Assembly: GCA_023664625.1 (NCBI GenBank)
Contig: JAMPFD010000014.1
Span: forward strand, 1 to 63,588
Length of the DNA: 63,588 nt
Reading direction: 5' to 3'
Origin: Bacillota bacterium
GTDB taxonomy: Bacteria > Bacteroidota > Bacteroidia > Bacteroidales > Bacteroidaceae
Made by a program: the position numbers and the translations under genes. Shown here one piece after another: positions 9,553-19,049 of this stretch; the stretch's first letter is position 1, and each line of letters starts with the position of its first letter. Under the pieces are notes generated by a model. That model was not told where the DNA came from and did no database searches. It saw only the letters and a program-made list of their open reading frames with translations.

Positions 9553-9624
9553 TGCTTAAGTTTCTCCGTTTGGAGATTTGATGTTTCTGTCTTAAAAGTA
9601 ATGTTCTTGGCTGATGACTGCCTG

Positions 9625-10566
9625 CTATCTCCATTCCGAGGTGTTGAGACGGCTTTCCACAGTGTTCTCTATGTTGTCGGGAAGGTTGCAGAAAAAGTCG
9701 TATCCGGTGCGTGCCTCAAGTTCGTCGATGCTTATCATGTACGGTGTAAGGTCGGAACTGTTGTCACTTTTGTGCTCGGCCCAGAAGGCTACGGCGGAGT
9801 AAGTGTTGTCCTTGGTCTGTTTCAATACTGCCATGAAGAAATACTTTGGGACAGGTATGCGGTTCTTGATCATGGTGATGGTGCCGCTCTGTGATTTGCC
9901 GTTCAGGTTAACATCATTGATTGTTCCGCCCTTGCAGACATAGAGAACGCCGTTGTTGTCGGTGGTTGTCTTTGACCAGTTGCGCACTTTTGTCTCCATG
10001 TTGCTCCACACACGTGCGTTGAAACTGTTTATCTGCGGCTGCATGTTGGCAAGGCAGAATGTCTGTCCGTTGACATTCATCGAACAGATGCGGTCTTCCG
10101 AAGCACAGATATGTCCGCGGTCGTAACCGGAATTCTTGTAGTCAGAGAGCAGTGAGCGGTAGTCTGCTTCTATCTCGCTTGCCTCATGGAACGGGTCGCC
10201 GTGCCATGTCTGTCCGTTCCATGTCACTCCTGTATTCCAGTTCTGGCGTAGCCAGTTCTTGAAATTGTTGGCTTTCGTCCATTGCCAGCAGGTCCAGCGC
10301 TGTGCACGTTTGAGCTTGTCCCACTCGACTATGTAGTTGACACCGATGTCGTCATCGTACTTGACTATCAGCTGATAGTTGTTCCCGGACTGCACGCGTG
10401 GGACCTCAAGTCGCAGGGCATAGGCACTCTTGTCTGTATTGTTGGCATTGGCATTGCCGCTGCTGACGGTCTCTCCGTCATCGTCTCCTCCGCAGGCGGT
10501 GAGGGAGAGCGCGGTGATGCCTAAGAGGATGGCCGTCACCGTCTTGCTAAGAAGTTTTATTGTCAT
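9625..10566 (-). CDS. Secreted DNA/RNA non-specific endonuclease (NUC family)
   Basis: A 313-residue lipoprotein nuclease. The signal ends in lipobox LTAC, followed by GGDDDGET; acidic residues right after the lipidated Cys resemble the Bacteroidota surface-export signal, so it is probably displayed on the outer membrane. The catalytic DRGH motif of the beta-beta-alpha metal NUC family is at about residue 145 (SGYDRGHICASEDR), followed by the expected NMQPQINSFNARVW segment with the metal-binding Asn. It degrades single- and double-stranded DNA and RNA in known relatives. It stands alone with its own promoter at 10619-10650 and is one of three secreted nucleases in this window. Confidence 0.92.
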   Translation of the reverse strand: MTIKLLSKTVTAILLGITALSLTACGGDDDGETVSSGNANANNTDKSAYALRLEVPRVQSGNNYQLIVKYDDDIGVNYIVEWDKLKRAQRWTCWQWTKANNFKNWLRQNWNTGVTWNGQTWHGDPFHEASEIEADYRSLLSDYKNSGYDRGHICASEDRICSMNVNGQTFCLANMQPQINSFNARVWSNMETKVRNWSKTTTDNNGVLYVCKGGTINDVNLNGKSQSGTITMIKNRIPVPKYFFMAVLKQTKDNTYSAVAFWAEHKSDNSSDLTPYMISIDELEARTGYDFFCNLPDNIENTVESRLNTSEWR

Positions 10567-10618
10567 TTCGTATATGTTTTGTTATAATGCAGAATCGGCT
10601 GTGAATTATTTCATCGTA

Positions 10619-10650
10619 CAAAAATAAGAATTTATCCGCAACCAGACAAA
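10619..10650 (-). promoter_or_regulatory. Promoter of the NUC nuclease gene
   Basis: On the minus strand TTTG (10650-10647), a 20-bp spacer and TAttTTTG (10626-10619) form a complete Bacteroidota promoter, 52 bp before the start codon. Confidence 0.8.
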
Positions 10651-10805
10651 ATTACTTTACGGACTGTGCTCCCCTTTTCTGTTTTTTTAACTGTTGGCAG
10701 CGTGCATGGGCTTTGCCTCATGGAGGATTGCCTGCATGGATTGATGGGAAGGATGCTCTCGGGAGAGGTCACCACCCATGAATGGTTTGGAGGGGAAGCG
10801 TGAGA

Positions 10806-10861
10806 AATCCTCCGTCGGATGTCCGTTGCAGGGCATCCGGCGGAGGATTGTCTTGTTTTTT
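10806..10861. terminator. Long-stem terminator
   Basis: 19-nt arms (10806-10824 and 10831-10849, two G-U wobbles) with a 6-nt loop. The T-tract (TCTTGTTTTTT) lies on the plus side, the A-rich side faces the lpxA stop codon, so it probably ends the minus-strand efflux/lpxA transcript and may work both ways. Confidence 0.7.
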
Positions 10862-10881
10862 GGTATTACGTTGTATGGGAT

Positions 10882-11661
10882 TTACATCTTGGAGATGATT
10901 CCGACCTCTGTTGTTTCAAGAAACTTGATGATGCTGCGCACGGCTTCTCCGTCCGGAACCTGCTGCTTAATCTGGTTTATGGCATCCAGAACGGCTGTCT
11001 GACCGTGGAACAGCAGGCGGTAGGCATTGGCGATATGGCCGATGACCTTCTCAGGTGTTCCTGACGCTTTGAGCAGTTTTTCGTTTACGCCTCCGTACTC
11101 GACAGGGTTGTGGGTGGCAACGATGAACGGCGGAACATCACGGCTTACGCGCACGCCTCCTGTGACCATCGTGCCGCTTCCGATGCGTACGTTGGGGTTG
11201 ATGATTACGCTTGAGGAGAATATCACGCCTGAATGTATCTCGCAGTCACCGGCGACCTTGGTGCCGTAGCCGAAGGTGCAGTAGTCTTTTACCTTCGTGT
11301 CGTGGGAGACATGGACACCCTCCATGAAGAAATTACGGTTGCCTATGCTTGTCTCTCCATTACAGAAAGTGGCACGGTTGATGACGACATTCTCGCGGAA
11401 AATGTTCTCATTGCCTATGACCAGACAGGAACAGTCGCCCTTATAGTTGAAGTCCTGAGGCTCGGCTCCCAGGACTGTGTTCTGGAAGACTTTGTTGCCG
11501 CAGCCGAGTCGTGTGCCGTTCATGATGCTGGCGTATGGGTAGATGACACAGTTGTCGCCTATCTCGACATCACCCTCGATGTAGGCGAAAGGATAGATGG
11601 TGACGTTATTGCCGATTTTGGCCTTAGGATCTATGTATGCTTGTTGACTTATGTTACTCAT
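10882..11661 (-). CDS. lpxA: LpxA-like UDP-GlcNAc O-acyltransferase
   Basis: A 259-residue left-handed beta-helix acyltransferase. Hexapeptide repeats run from residue 8 to about 190 (IGNNVTIYPFAYIEGDVEIG and so on), with the catalytic His in MEGVHVSHD near residue 115 and a C-terminal helical domain, as in LpxA, which transfers an R-3-hydroxyacyl chain to UDP-N-acetylglucosamine in the first step of lipid A synthesis. Length matches the family. The start codon lies only 18 bp after the stop of the efflux outer-membrane gene, so it is very likely cotranscribed with acrA-acrB-tolC. In most Bacteroidota the housekeeping lpxA is next to lpxC-fabZ and lpxD, so this could be a second copy or a paralogue with another acyl or sugar preference. 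Confidence 0.88.
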   Translation of the reverse strand: MSNISQQAYIDPKAKIGNNVTIYPFAYIEGDVEIGDNCVIYPYASIMNGTRLGCGNKVFQNTVLGAEPQDFNYKGDCSCLVIGNENIFRENVVINRATFCNGETSIGNRNFFMEGVHVSHDTKVKDYCTFGYGTKVAGDCEIHSGVIFSSSVIINPNVRIGSGTMVTGGVRVSRDVPPFIVATHNPVEYGGVNEKLLKASGTPEKVIGHIANAYRLLFHGQTAVLDAINQIKQQVPDGEAVRSIIKFLETTEVGIISKM

Positions 11662-11679
11662 AGCTATATCTTTTTGAAA

Positions 11680-13068
11680 TTAGTCCCTGCCTCCGCCGAG
11701 TGCGTAGTAAAGGTTTACGACTGCCTGCATCTTGTAGAAGTCGTCCTGCACCTTCGCCAACTGGGCATTGAGAAGGTTGCTCTGCGCCGTGATTACTTCA
11801 AGATATGTCGTGCCTGGCTTTGTGCTGAACAGCTGCTTTGTCATCTCGACGTTCTTTGAGAGGACGTCTACACGCTTTCCGTCAAGTATGCTCTTCTCTT
11901 CAGAGGAATTGTAGAGAACGAGGGCGTTGCTAACCTCGCTGCCTGCTGAGAGTACTGCCTGCTGCCATGTGTTGAAAGCCTGCTCCTGCTGGGCTTTTGC
12001 CACTTTCAGGCCGGCAATCAGCTGTCCGCGTGCGAAAATAGGCTGTACAAGACTGCCTACGGCACTGAGGAGCCATTTCCCCGGATTGACAATGCCGCCG
12101 CCGCTGTTATTGGTGTAGGCTCCGCTGCCACTGATTGTGATGCTCGGATAGAAGCGTGAACGTGCGTTCTGCACGTCATAGAAACAGGAGGCGAGTGTCA
12201 TCTCGGCATAGTGAACGTCAGGACGGTTGTTGAGCATGTTGATGGATATGCCTGTGCTGAAGGATGACGGGAGACTCTGGCTCTCAAGCTTGCCGCGGGC
12301 AATAGTCTGCGCCGGCTGACCGAGAAGGAGAGACATGGAGTTCTCTGTTTCACGGATCTGGCGTCTGAGGTCGGATGCCTGTGAGAGTACTGAATAGTAG
12401 TTCGCCTCCGCACTCTGTACGGCTGTCTCGTTGACAGGCCCCATCTCCTTGCGGAGCTTCATGATGCGCCATGTGTCCTTTGTAAGTTCTGCCATGTTGT
12501 CTACAATCTCCAGCTGACGGTCGAGCATCATCAGGGTGTAGTACATGTTTGCCACGTTGGAGATTACACCGGTCTTGACAACGAGCTGGTAGTCCTTTGT
12601 CGCAAGCAGCTGCATCTGTGCACTGCGCTTTGCGTTAAGCAGGTTGCCGAAAAGATCTATGCTCCAGCTTGCCTGTACAGGCAGAGAGTAGGTCTTTGCC
12701 GGTGTGCCGCCGTCCCATGAGGATAGGGTTCCCTGCGGAGAGAAGGTGAAGGAAGGCACGAATGCCAGTTTCGCAGCAGTAAGCTGTGCCTGCACCATCT
12801 TCACGTTGAGTGCCGCGTTGAGCAGATTGGTGTTGTGCGCTAATGCGTACTCTATAAGCGTCTGCAACTGCGGGTCTGTGAATACGCTGCGCCAAGGCAG
12901 ATTGCCGAAGCTGGTGGTGTCGGTCACCGTGAGTGTGTCATTCACACTCACGGTATCGCGCACCAGCCCTTGGGTGTTCACCTCTGGACGCTCATACTTG
13001 TTGTATAGTCCGCAACTGCTCATGAAAGCAGCGGCAGATGCTATCAATATGATATTTCTAACTTTCAT
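11680..13068 (-). CDS. Outer-membrane efflux lipoprotein (OprM/NodT family)
   Basis: A 462-residue TolC-type channel with a lipoprotein signal (lipobox MSSC at about residue 19) and the NodT-family opening (YERPEV; then LPWRSVFTDPQLQTLIEYAL). The two repeated helical halves are clear, the second with FYPSITISGSGAYTNN and KWLLSAVGSLVQPIFARG. It forms the outer-membrane conduit for the AcrAB-like pump directly upstream; only 5 bp separate the two genes. Full length. Confidence 0.92.
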   Translation of the reverse strand: MKVRNIILIASAAAFMSSCGLYNKYERPEVNTQGLVRDTVSVNDTLTVTDTTSFGNLPWRSVFTDPQLQTLIEYALAHNTNLLNAALNVKMVQAQLTAAKLAFVPSFTFSPQGTLSSWDGGTPAKTYSLPVQASWSIDLFGNLLNAKRSAQMQLLATKDYQLVVKTGVISNVANMYYTLMMLDRQLEIVDNMAELTKDTWRIMKLRKEMGPVNETAVQSAEANYYSVLSQASDLRRQIRETENSMSLLLGQPAQTIARGKLESQSLPSSFSTGISINMLNNRPDVHYAEMTLASCFYDVQNARSRFYPSITISGSGAYTNNSGGGIVNPGKWLLSAVGSLVQPIFARGQLIAGLKVAKAQQEQAFNTWQQAVLSAGSEVSNALVLYNSSEEKSILDGKRVDVLSKNVEMTKQLFSTKPGTTYLEVITAQSNLLNAQLAKVQDDFYKMQAVVNLYYALGGGRD

Positions 13069-13073
13069 CGTCG

Positions 13074-16000
13074 CTATTCTTTATTTACATTGTTGTCTAT
13101 CTGCTTCTGAAGTTCTGCTGAGGCATAAGGGTTCGTATACTGTCGCAGTTCAGAATCGACATTGGCATTGTTGTCGTCAAACTCTATTGGCTTGATCTTC
13201 TCCTGAAGAGTCTGGAAAAGGTAGAACAGAGCCGGTACGACCATAATCTGACAGAGCATGCCGATAAGCATGCCGCCGACGGCTGCCGCACCGAGTGTCA
13301 TGTTACCGTTGTAACCTACACCCATCGGCACGAGCAACGGCAACAGACCGATGATCATTGCCAAGGATGTCATGAGGATAGGGCGCAGACGGGCTGCTGC
13401 ACCGAGCACGGCTGACCAGGAGATTGCCATGCCTGTACGGCGGCGTTCAAGGGCAAACTCAACGATGAGGATGGCGTTCTTTGCCAACAGGCCGATAAGC
13501 ATGATGAGTGCAATCTGCATGTAGATGTCGTTCTGCTTTCCGAAAAGGTTGGTGAAAAGGAATGCACCGGCAAGACCGAACGGTATGGAAAGTATTACAG
13601 ACAGTGGCAGGATATAGCTCTCATACTGTGCCGACAGGATCAGATATACGAAGGTGAGACAGAGCACGAAGATGATTGCCGTGGAGTTGCTTGACTCCTG
13701 CTCTGAACGTGTAAGTCCGGAGAATTCATAAGAGTAACCGTCCGGAAGGCTCTGTGCCGACACTTCTTCCATCGCCTTGATGACATCACCTGTAGAATAG
13801 CCTTCCGCCGGCGATGCGTTCACATTGATGGAGGTGAACATATTGAAACGGTCGATTTCCTGAGGAGCATAGATCTTAGTCATGTTGACATAGGTCCTGA
13901 TAGGACTCATCTGGCCGTTTGCCGTGCGGACATATATGTTGTCGAGGCTCTTAAGGTCGCCACGGAACTCGTGACCTGCCTGAATCATGACGCGGTAGAG
14001 CTTGCCATAGCTGTTGAAGTTGGAAGCGTACAGACCGCCATAGTAGCCCTGCATGGTCGTAAGGACGACGGACGGGTCAATACCGCTCTGCTTACACTTT
14101 GCCACATCGACATCCATCATGTACTGAGGATACTTGGAGTTGTAAGTTGTCATGGCAGAACTTACCTCAGGACGCTTATTAAGCTCACCGAGGAACTTCT
14201 GGGTCACTTCGAAGAATTTCGTCACATCACCGCCTGTACGGTCCTGCATTGAGAATGTCAGACCGTTGGTTGCGGAGAAGCCTTGTACCATAGGGGGCTG
14301 GAAAGCAAGTATCTGTGCGTCCTTGATGGCCGCGGTCTGCTTGTAAATCATTCCGAGAACCATGGATGAACCAAGGTTGTGCACACCGATATACTTCAAC
14401 GGCCCCTCTTCCTTGTTGCGTTCCTCAAAGCTCTTGAGCTTAACGATGAAGGTACCCATGTTAGAGCCTTGACCGCCGATGAAGCTGTAACCTGTGATGT
14501 GGAGAGTTCTCTCCACGGCAGGATTGCCTCTCAGCATCTTGTCCACACGGTCCATTACCTGGTTCGTTTTCTCAAGACTGGTGCCCGGGTCGGTAGCTAC
14601 GGTAACGAACAGAGTACCTGTATCCTCATCAGGAACAAGGCCTGTACGTGTGTTCATCATCAGCATTGCCATTGCCACAATACCGACGATAACGGAGCCT
14701 ATTGCCACAATCGGGCGTTCAACGATACGGCGCACACCGTTCTGGTATTTCTCCTGAACCTTTCCGTACGCGGTATTGAACGAAACATGGAAACGGTCTA
14801 TCATGGACATCTTGCGCTCGGAGCCGTCCTCGTTGTGAGGTTTCAGCAGTATGGCGCATAGAGCCGGTGACAGTGTGAGGGCGTTAAGAGCCGAGATTAC
14901 GATAGAGATGGCCATGGTCACGCCGAACTCGCGGTAGAAAGTACCGCTCGTTCCGCCAAGGAATGATACAGGAACGAATACGGCTGCCATGACGAGTGTG
15001 ATAGAGATGATTGCTCCGGAGATTTCGCTCATGGCATCTTTTGAAGCCGTAACGGAACTCTTATATCCAAGGTCAAGTTTCGCATGGACGGCCTCAACAA
15101 CCACAATGGCATCGTCGACCACGATGGCTATGGCAAGCACAAGTGCCGCAAGCGTGAGGAGGTTGAGTGAGAATCCGAAGGCATAGAGGAAGAAGAATGT
15201 TCCGACCAGTGACACCGGCACCGCGATGAGCGGGATAAGTGTGGAGCGGAAGTCCTGCAGGAAGATGTACACAACGATGAACACGAGTACGAAAGCCTCA
15301 AGGAGAGTCTTTATAAGCTCGTCGATGGAGGCGTTTAGGAACTCGGTTACGTCCTGCATCACTTTTATTTCAACTCCCGGAGGAAGAGATTTCTCTGCGT
15401 CAGCCAAGACGTTCTTGATGTCCTTCACAATCTGTGTGGCGTTACTTCCGGCAGTCTGGGTCACCATCATCATGATGGAAGGCTTGCCGTCCACATTCTG
15501 CATGAATGAGTAATAGAGACCGCCAAGTTCAACGTTCGCCACGTCCTTCACACGGACTGTCTGGCCGTCGGTATCGCTGGTTATGATCATGTCAGCGAAT
15601 TCCTCAGGGGTCTTGAGACGTCCTTTATAGCGGATGGTATATTCGTACTGGTTGTCAGTCTGCTCACCGAACTTACCCGGTGCGGCTTCGATGTTCTGCT
15701 GTGCCAGGATTCCTGTGATGTCACTCGGCATGAGGTTATGGCTCTTCATCTTTATGGGGTCAAGCCACAGACGCATTGTATAGGACTGAAGACCCATGGC
15801 CTGACACTCACCGACACCGCTGACACGCTTGATGGCAGGAATGATATTGATGTCGGCGTAGTTTCCGAGGAACTGGTTGTCGTATTTCTCAGGGTCACCG
15901 GTAAGGGCGAAGATGATGACGTTACTGTTCTGACGCTTCATCACCTGCACGCCCGCACGTGTAACTTCCGAAGGAAGGAGGGCTGATGCCTGTGATACAC

Positions 16001-16331
16001 GGTTCTGGACGTTCACCTGTGCCATGTCGGCGTTGGCTCCCTGTTCAAAGTACACTGTGATGGATGCTGAACCGTCGTTGGTTGCGGCAGATGTCATGTA
16101 TGTCATGCCCTCAACACCGTTGATCTGTTCCTCCAGAGGAGCAATGACGGAGTTAAGCACCGTTTCGGCGTTCGCACCGCTGTAGGATGCTCGCACCATG
16201 ACGGTCGGAGGGGCGATGTCCGGATACTGCTCGATAGGCAGTGATACCAATCCTATGAAACCCAGGATGACTATCAGGATGGAAATCACCGTAGACAGCA
16301 CCGGGCGTTCAATAAATCTATCTAATTTCAT
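13074..16331 (-). CDS. AcrB-like multidrug RND pump (HAE-1)
   Basis: A 1,085-residue inner-membrane drug/proton antiporter of the HAE-1 RND family, full length. It starts MKLDRFIERPVLSTVI and shows VSLPIEQYPDIAPPTV in the first porter domain, the proton-relay pair in TM4 (LAIAIVVDDAIVVVEAVH, near residue 405) and the second-half signature QIALIMLIGLLAKNAILIVEFA with LRPILMTSLAMIIGLLPL. It sits between the adaptor (30 bp upstream) and the outer-membrane factor (5 bp downstream) and so belongs to a complete tripartite system. The C-terminal tail is slightly longer than E. coli AcrB. The likely role is export of bile salts, antibiotics or other amphiphiles. Confidence 0.95.
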   Translation of the reverse strand: MKLDRFIERPVLSTVISILIVILGFIGLVSLPIEQYPDIAPPTVMVRASYSGANAETVLNSVIAPLEEQINGVEGMTYMTSAATNDGSASITVYFEQGANADMAQVNVQNRVSQASALLPSEVTRAGVQVMKRQNSNVIIFALTGDPEKYDNQFLGNYADINIIPAIKRVSGVGECQAMGLQSYTMRLWLDPIKMKSHNLMPSDITGILAQQNIEAAPGKFGEQTDNQYEYTIRYKGRLKTPEEFADMIITSDTDGQTVRVKDVANVELGGLYYSFMQNVDGKPSIMMMVTQTAGSNATQIVKDIKNVLADAEKSLPPGVEIKVMQDVTEFLNASIDELIKTLLEAFVLVFIVVYIFLQDFRSTLIPLIAVPVSLVGTFFFLYAFGFSLNLLTLAALVLAIAIVVDDAIVVVEAVHAKLDLGYKSSVTASKDAMSEISGAIISITLVMAAVFVPVSFLGGTSGTFYREFGVTMAISIVISALNALTLSPALCAILLKPHNEDGSERKMSMIDRFHVSFNTAYGKVQEKYQNGVRRIVERPIVAIGSVIVGIVAMAMLMMNTRTGLVPDEDTGTLFVTVATDPGTSLEKTNQVMDRVDKMLRGNPAVERTLHITGYSFIGGQGSNMGTFIVKLKSFEERNKEEGPLKYIGVHNLGSSMVLGMIYKQTAAIKDAQILAFQPPMVQGFSATNGLTFSMQDRTGGDVTKFFEVTQKFLGELNKRPEVSSAMTTYNSKYPQYMMDVDVAKCKQSGIDPSVVLTTMQGYYGGLYASNFNSYGKLYRVMIQAGHEFRGDLKSLDNIYVRTANGQMSPIRTYVNMTKIYAPQEIDRFNMFTSINVNASPAEGYSTGDVIKAMEEVSAQSLPDGYSYEFSGLTRSEQESSNSTAIIFVLCLTFVYLILSAQYESYILPLSVILSIPFGLAGAFLFTNLFGKQNDIYMQIALIMLIGLLAKNAILIVEFALERRRTGMAISWSAVLGAAARLRPILMTSLAMIIGLLPLLVPMGVGYNGNMTLGAAAVGGMLIGMLCQIMVVPALFYLFQTLQEKIKPIEFDDNNANVDSELRQYTNPYASAELQKQIDNNVNKE

Positions 16332-16361
16332 TGTTTTCTCAATAAAAAGTTATCCTTTTTC

Positions 16362-17564
16362 TTATAATCCCATTGCTTTCTTGAACTCCTGGAGGTCGCC
16401 CTGAGCGGCACCGAGCTTCTCTGCCTTATTGAGCTTTTCTGCGTATTGAGCTTCGGTGAGTTGCTTGATTTCTGCGCCGTCGGTAAGTGCTGTCACGCCA
16501 TAGACAACGATTGTCTCTCCGCTCTTCACGCCACTTGTGATAATATAGTTCTTGCCGTCATTCTCAGGATAGATGGTTACAGGGGTGTACTTTACCTTAT
16601 TGTCTTTTCCGACGACATACACGAAGTACTTGTCCTGCACCTGAACGACAGCAGACTGTGGGACAATGATCACACCATTAGTGATGTTGGGGATGATGAC
16701 AGAACCTGAACCGCCGCTCTTCAGCAGTGATGCTGGGTTAGGGAAGTCAGCACGTACCTGTACGGTGCCTTTGGTTGCGTCAATGACACCGCTCACAGCT
16801 GCGATCTTTCCTTCCTGTGTATACATGGACCCGTCGGCCAGCTCCAGTTTTACGGCAGGGAAGTCCTTGATGGCAGCATTGACGCTGCCGTCTTTTTTCG
16901 TAATGTTCATGACGTCTTTCTCTGTCATGGAGAAATAGACCTGCATGGTCCTGATGTCAGAAACTGTCGTGAGAGGTTCCTGGCTTGACGCACTAACAAG
17001 TGCACCAACCTTATACGGGAGCTCGCCGATGACACCTGTGGCAGGGCTTGTGACATAGCAGAAGTCGAGGTTCTGCTTGGCAGCAGTGTAGTTTGCCTCA
17101 GCCTGTGCCACAGCCGCCATTGCAGTTTCGTATGAGTTGCGTGCGGCAGACAGCTCATAGTCGCCGATGACATTATTCTCATGGAGTTTCTTGTTGTTCT
17201 CGTATGTCAGTTTTGCTGTGGCGAGCTGTGCCTTTGCCGAGTTGACAGCAGCCTTTGCCTGATTTGCGGCTGCCTGATAAGTGACGTTGTCTATGACAAA
17301 GAGTAGCTGGCCGGCTTTTACCTGCTGCCCCTCGTGTACACAGATCTTTGTGATGAATCCGGATATTTTCGGACGGATTTCCACATCTTGAACACCTTTG
17401 ATAGTTGCAGGATAAGAGTTCTGCAAATCTGCATTCTGTCCTTTCAATGTCCTGACGGCGTACTCGTTGTCACCAAAGTTCGGTTTTCCGCCTCCGCTTT
17501 TGCTTCCGCAAGACACCAACATCGCAGCAGCTGCCGCAAGCATTACAATCTTGTTCATTTTCAT
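16362..17564 (-). CDS. AcrA-like RND periplasmic adaptor
   Basis: A 400-residue membrane fusion lipoprotein (lipobox MLVSC, about residue 19). The lipoyl half begins VEIRPKISGFITKICVHEGQQVKAGQ, followed by a long alpha hairpin (residues about 105-165), the second lipoyl half (FCYVTSPATGVIGELP), a beta barrel and a membrane-proximal domain. It is the first gene of the acrA-acrB-tolC-lpxA unit. No tetR- or marR-type repressor gene is adjacent. Its leader carries a hairpin at 17664-17702 that may be regulatory. Confidence 0.93.
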   Translation of the reverse strand: MKMNKIVMLAAAAAMLVSCGSKSGGGKPNFGDNEYAVRTLKGQNADLQNSYPATIKGVQDVEIRPKISGFITKICVHEGQQVKAGQLLFVIDNVTYQAAANQAKAAVNSAKAQLATAKLTYENNKKLHENNVIGDYELSAARNSYETAMAAVAQAEANYTAAKQNLDFCYVTSPATGVIGELPYKVGALVSASSQEPLTTVSDIRTMQVYFSMTEKDVMNITKKDGSVNAAIKDFPAVKLELADGSMYTQEGKIAAVSGVIDATKGTVQVRADFPNPASLLKSGGSGSVIIPNITNGVIIVPQSAVVQVQDKYFVYVVGKDNKVKYTPVTIYPENDGKNYIITSGVKSGETIVVYGVTALTDGAEIKQLTEAQYAEKLNKAEKLGAAQGDLQEFKKAMGL

Positions 17565-17663
17565 ACCTTAATATATTTATACTATAATGTTATATTCTCA
17601 CTTGTATTTCCCAAAGGACTCTTTCTTAGTGGCTTTTATAAAAAAAACATACCATGATACATA

Positions 17664-17702
17664 CAGTGCTGAAAGATAATTGTGATTATCTGCCAAGCAC
17701 TG
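17664..17702 (-). promoter_or_regulatory. Hairpin in the acrA leader
   Basis: Outer arms CAGTGCT / AGCACTG (17664-17670, 17696-17702) enclose a second pair GATAAT / ATTATC (17675-17680, 17685-17690). It lies between the predicted transcription start (near 17740) and the acrA start codon (17564), so it would form in the leader RNA or act as an operator. Confidence 0.55.
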
Positions 17703-17748
17703 ATATGATTATTATAGCCGTTTGGGAGATTAAATTGTTTCAATGTTG

Positions 17749-17756
17749 CAAAAATA
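17749..17756 (-). promoter_or_regulatory. Promoter -7 box of acrAB-tolC-lpxA
   Basis: TAttTTTG on the minus strand, 185 bp before the acrA start codon. The -33 position lacks a clear TTTG. Confidence 0.6.
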
Positions 17757-18520
17757 CCAAAATTTTCCTCAACATGTAAAAAATACATTCAACATTTAAC
17801 AAATAATTGTTTTTGGTCTGTTAAAATTTCCATGGTATAAGAAAACTTAACAATAAGTGTGCGGTTTTCTATTTTTGCATGAAGGAATATGTTAATCTTG
17901 TTCCGGTTACGCAAATGCTCAACTTGATGGCTTTTATGTTCTTGGCGGTGGGATAGATGGCTGATTACGACAGGAATTAAGTTGGTTGACAAAATTAGGC
18001 GGCATGGTGTTGACAAGCATTGCTGCTGTATGGTCTTTTAAATTCCCTGCTTGTTCTTTTTTGTCCCAACCACTTGGAACTCATAGGGGATGCAGTCTGC
18101 TGTACTATCTTTTCCGCCTTGGGCTTTTCCGCGGGAATAACTGCACGGATAATGTAAATTGATTTCATTATGGTTGCCGGAATACCGGCAAGCAGTACGT
18201 CGGACATTCAGGTTTCATGGCTGAAAACCGTCGATGTCAAACAATAAACCTGAATTTGTGAAGGTTGACGGTTCTCCGTTGATTCATGCTGTATGGGGAG
18301 GACGGCAATATTGCGTGGGTGATTTTTATGTCATACTTATCCCTGTGAGCAGTGAGAGTCGGAAATTAGAAAACTCACAGTGGCTTTCCGTGTTGAGAAT
18401 TGCGTAAAAATAAAAAAGAAGAAGAACGAACGGAAAATCGTAAAAATTCAATATGTTTGCAGTCGGCTGTTATTCAGAGATTTATATCGTATGGAACATT
18501 TCTTTGTCATCAACTTTACG

Positions 18521-18580
18521 GCAAACCGTTACCTTTTGCCATGTAAAGTGTTACCTTTTACCTGTCGAACGGTAATGAAA
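18521..18580. repeat. 22-bp phased palindrome array, copy B
   Basis: Three cores, CGTTAC at 18527, TGTTAC at 18549 and GGTAAT at 18571, are spaced exactly 22 bp apart. The first unit reads GCAAACCGTTACCTTTTGCC; the others are more degenerate. No gene overlaps it. Confidence 0.8.
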
Positions 18581-18993
18581 AGCAGTGTTGGAAACGCCTT
18601 TTTACTATAAAAAATGCCGTTTTTCACCGAGAAATAGATGAAAAACGGCAAATATAGGTGCCATGTCCGGCGTGTTCTTCTGATTATGATAAATAGAGCA
18701 TTTGAAAACCGTGGATTTCTGAGTTGTATACGTATGATGCTTTTACGGCTGATGAACATGTTTGCCTCCGGGTAGCCGGCAGGTGGTTGGTTCTTCTCAT
18801 GTTGTCAATGCTGTCTATGTGAATCCATCGTCTTATGCCTGTGATGGCAGCAGCTTGTTGAACGGATGTGCTGCGGTGTGTCTGTAAGAAGACATGGAAT
18901 CATGCATTATCGGGCAATTTACACAGTTGTTTTTATTATTCGTAAATTTCCAGTTGATTGGCTGAGGGATTGGATTATGAGGAATGAAGCATG

Positions 18994-19030
18994 AAAAAAG
19001 AGACTATGCATACACATAGTCTCTTTTTTT
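18994..19030. terminator. Bidirectional terminator
   Basis: Perfect 15-nt arms (AAAAAAGAGACTATG and its complement at 19015-19029) around a 6-nt loop, with A- and T-tracts on opposite sides. It ends the minus-strand TonB-receptor operon, whose last stop codon is at 19050. Confidence 0.85.
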
Positions 19031-19049
19031 GTGGTCTATTCTTATATGT

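Larger units (their letters stand above)
10567..10881. other. Intergenic region
   Basis: 315 bp with no gene. It holds the nuclease promoter and the hairpin terminator at 10806-10861; nothing else recognised. Confidence 0.6.
17565..19049. other. Long gene-free intergenic region
   Basis: 1.48 kb with no ORF that I would call a gene. It holds the acrA leader hairpin and promoter (17664-17756), the 22-bp array copy B (18521-18580), and a bidirectional terminator (18994-19030). The remaining stretch between about 17.8 and 18.5 kb may be decayed sequence or contain an RNA that I cannot recognise. Confidence 0.6.

Noticed and set aside
11233..11859. 208-residue plus-strand frame across lpxA and the outer-membrane factor
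   Set aside because: It is an antisense shadow of two well-supported minus-strand genes.
17995..18207. Short minus-strand frame in the long intergenic region
   Set aside because: Begins with a plausible start but has no signal, family match or promoter; could be a gene remnant but cannot be supported.
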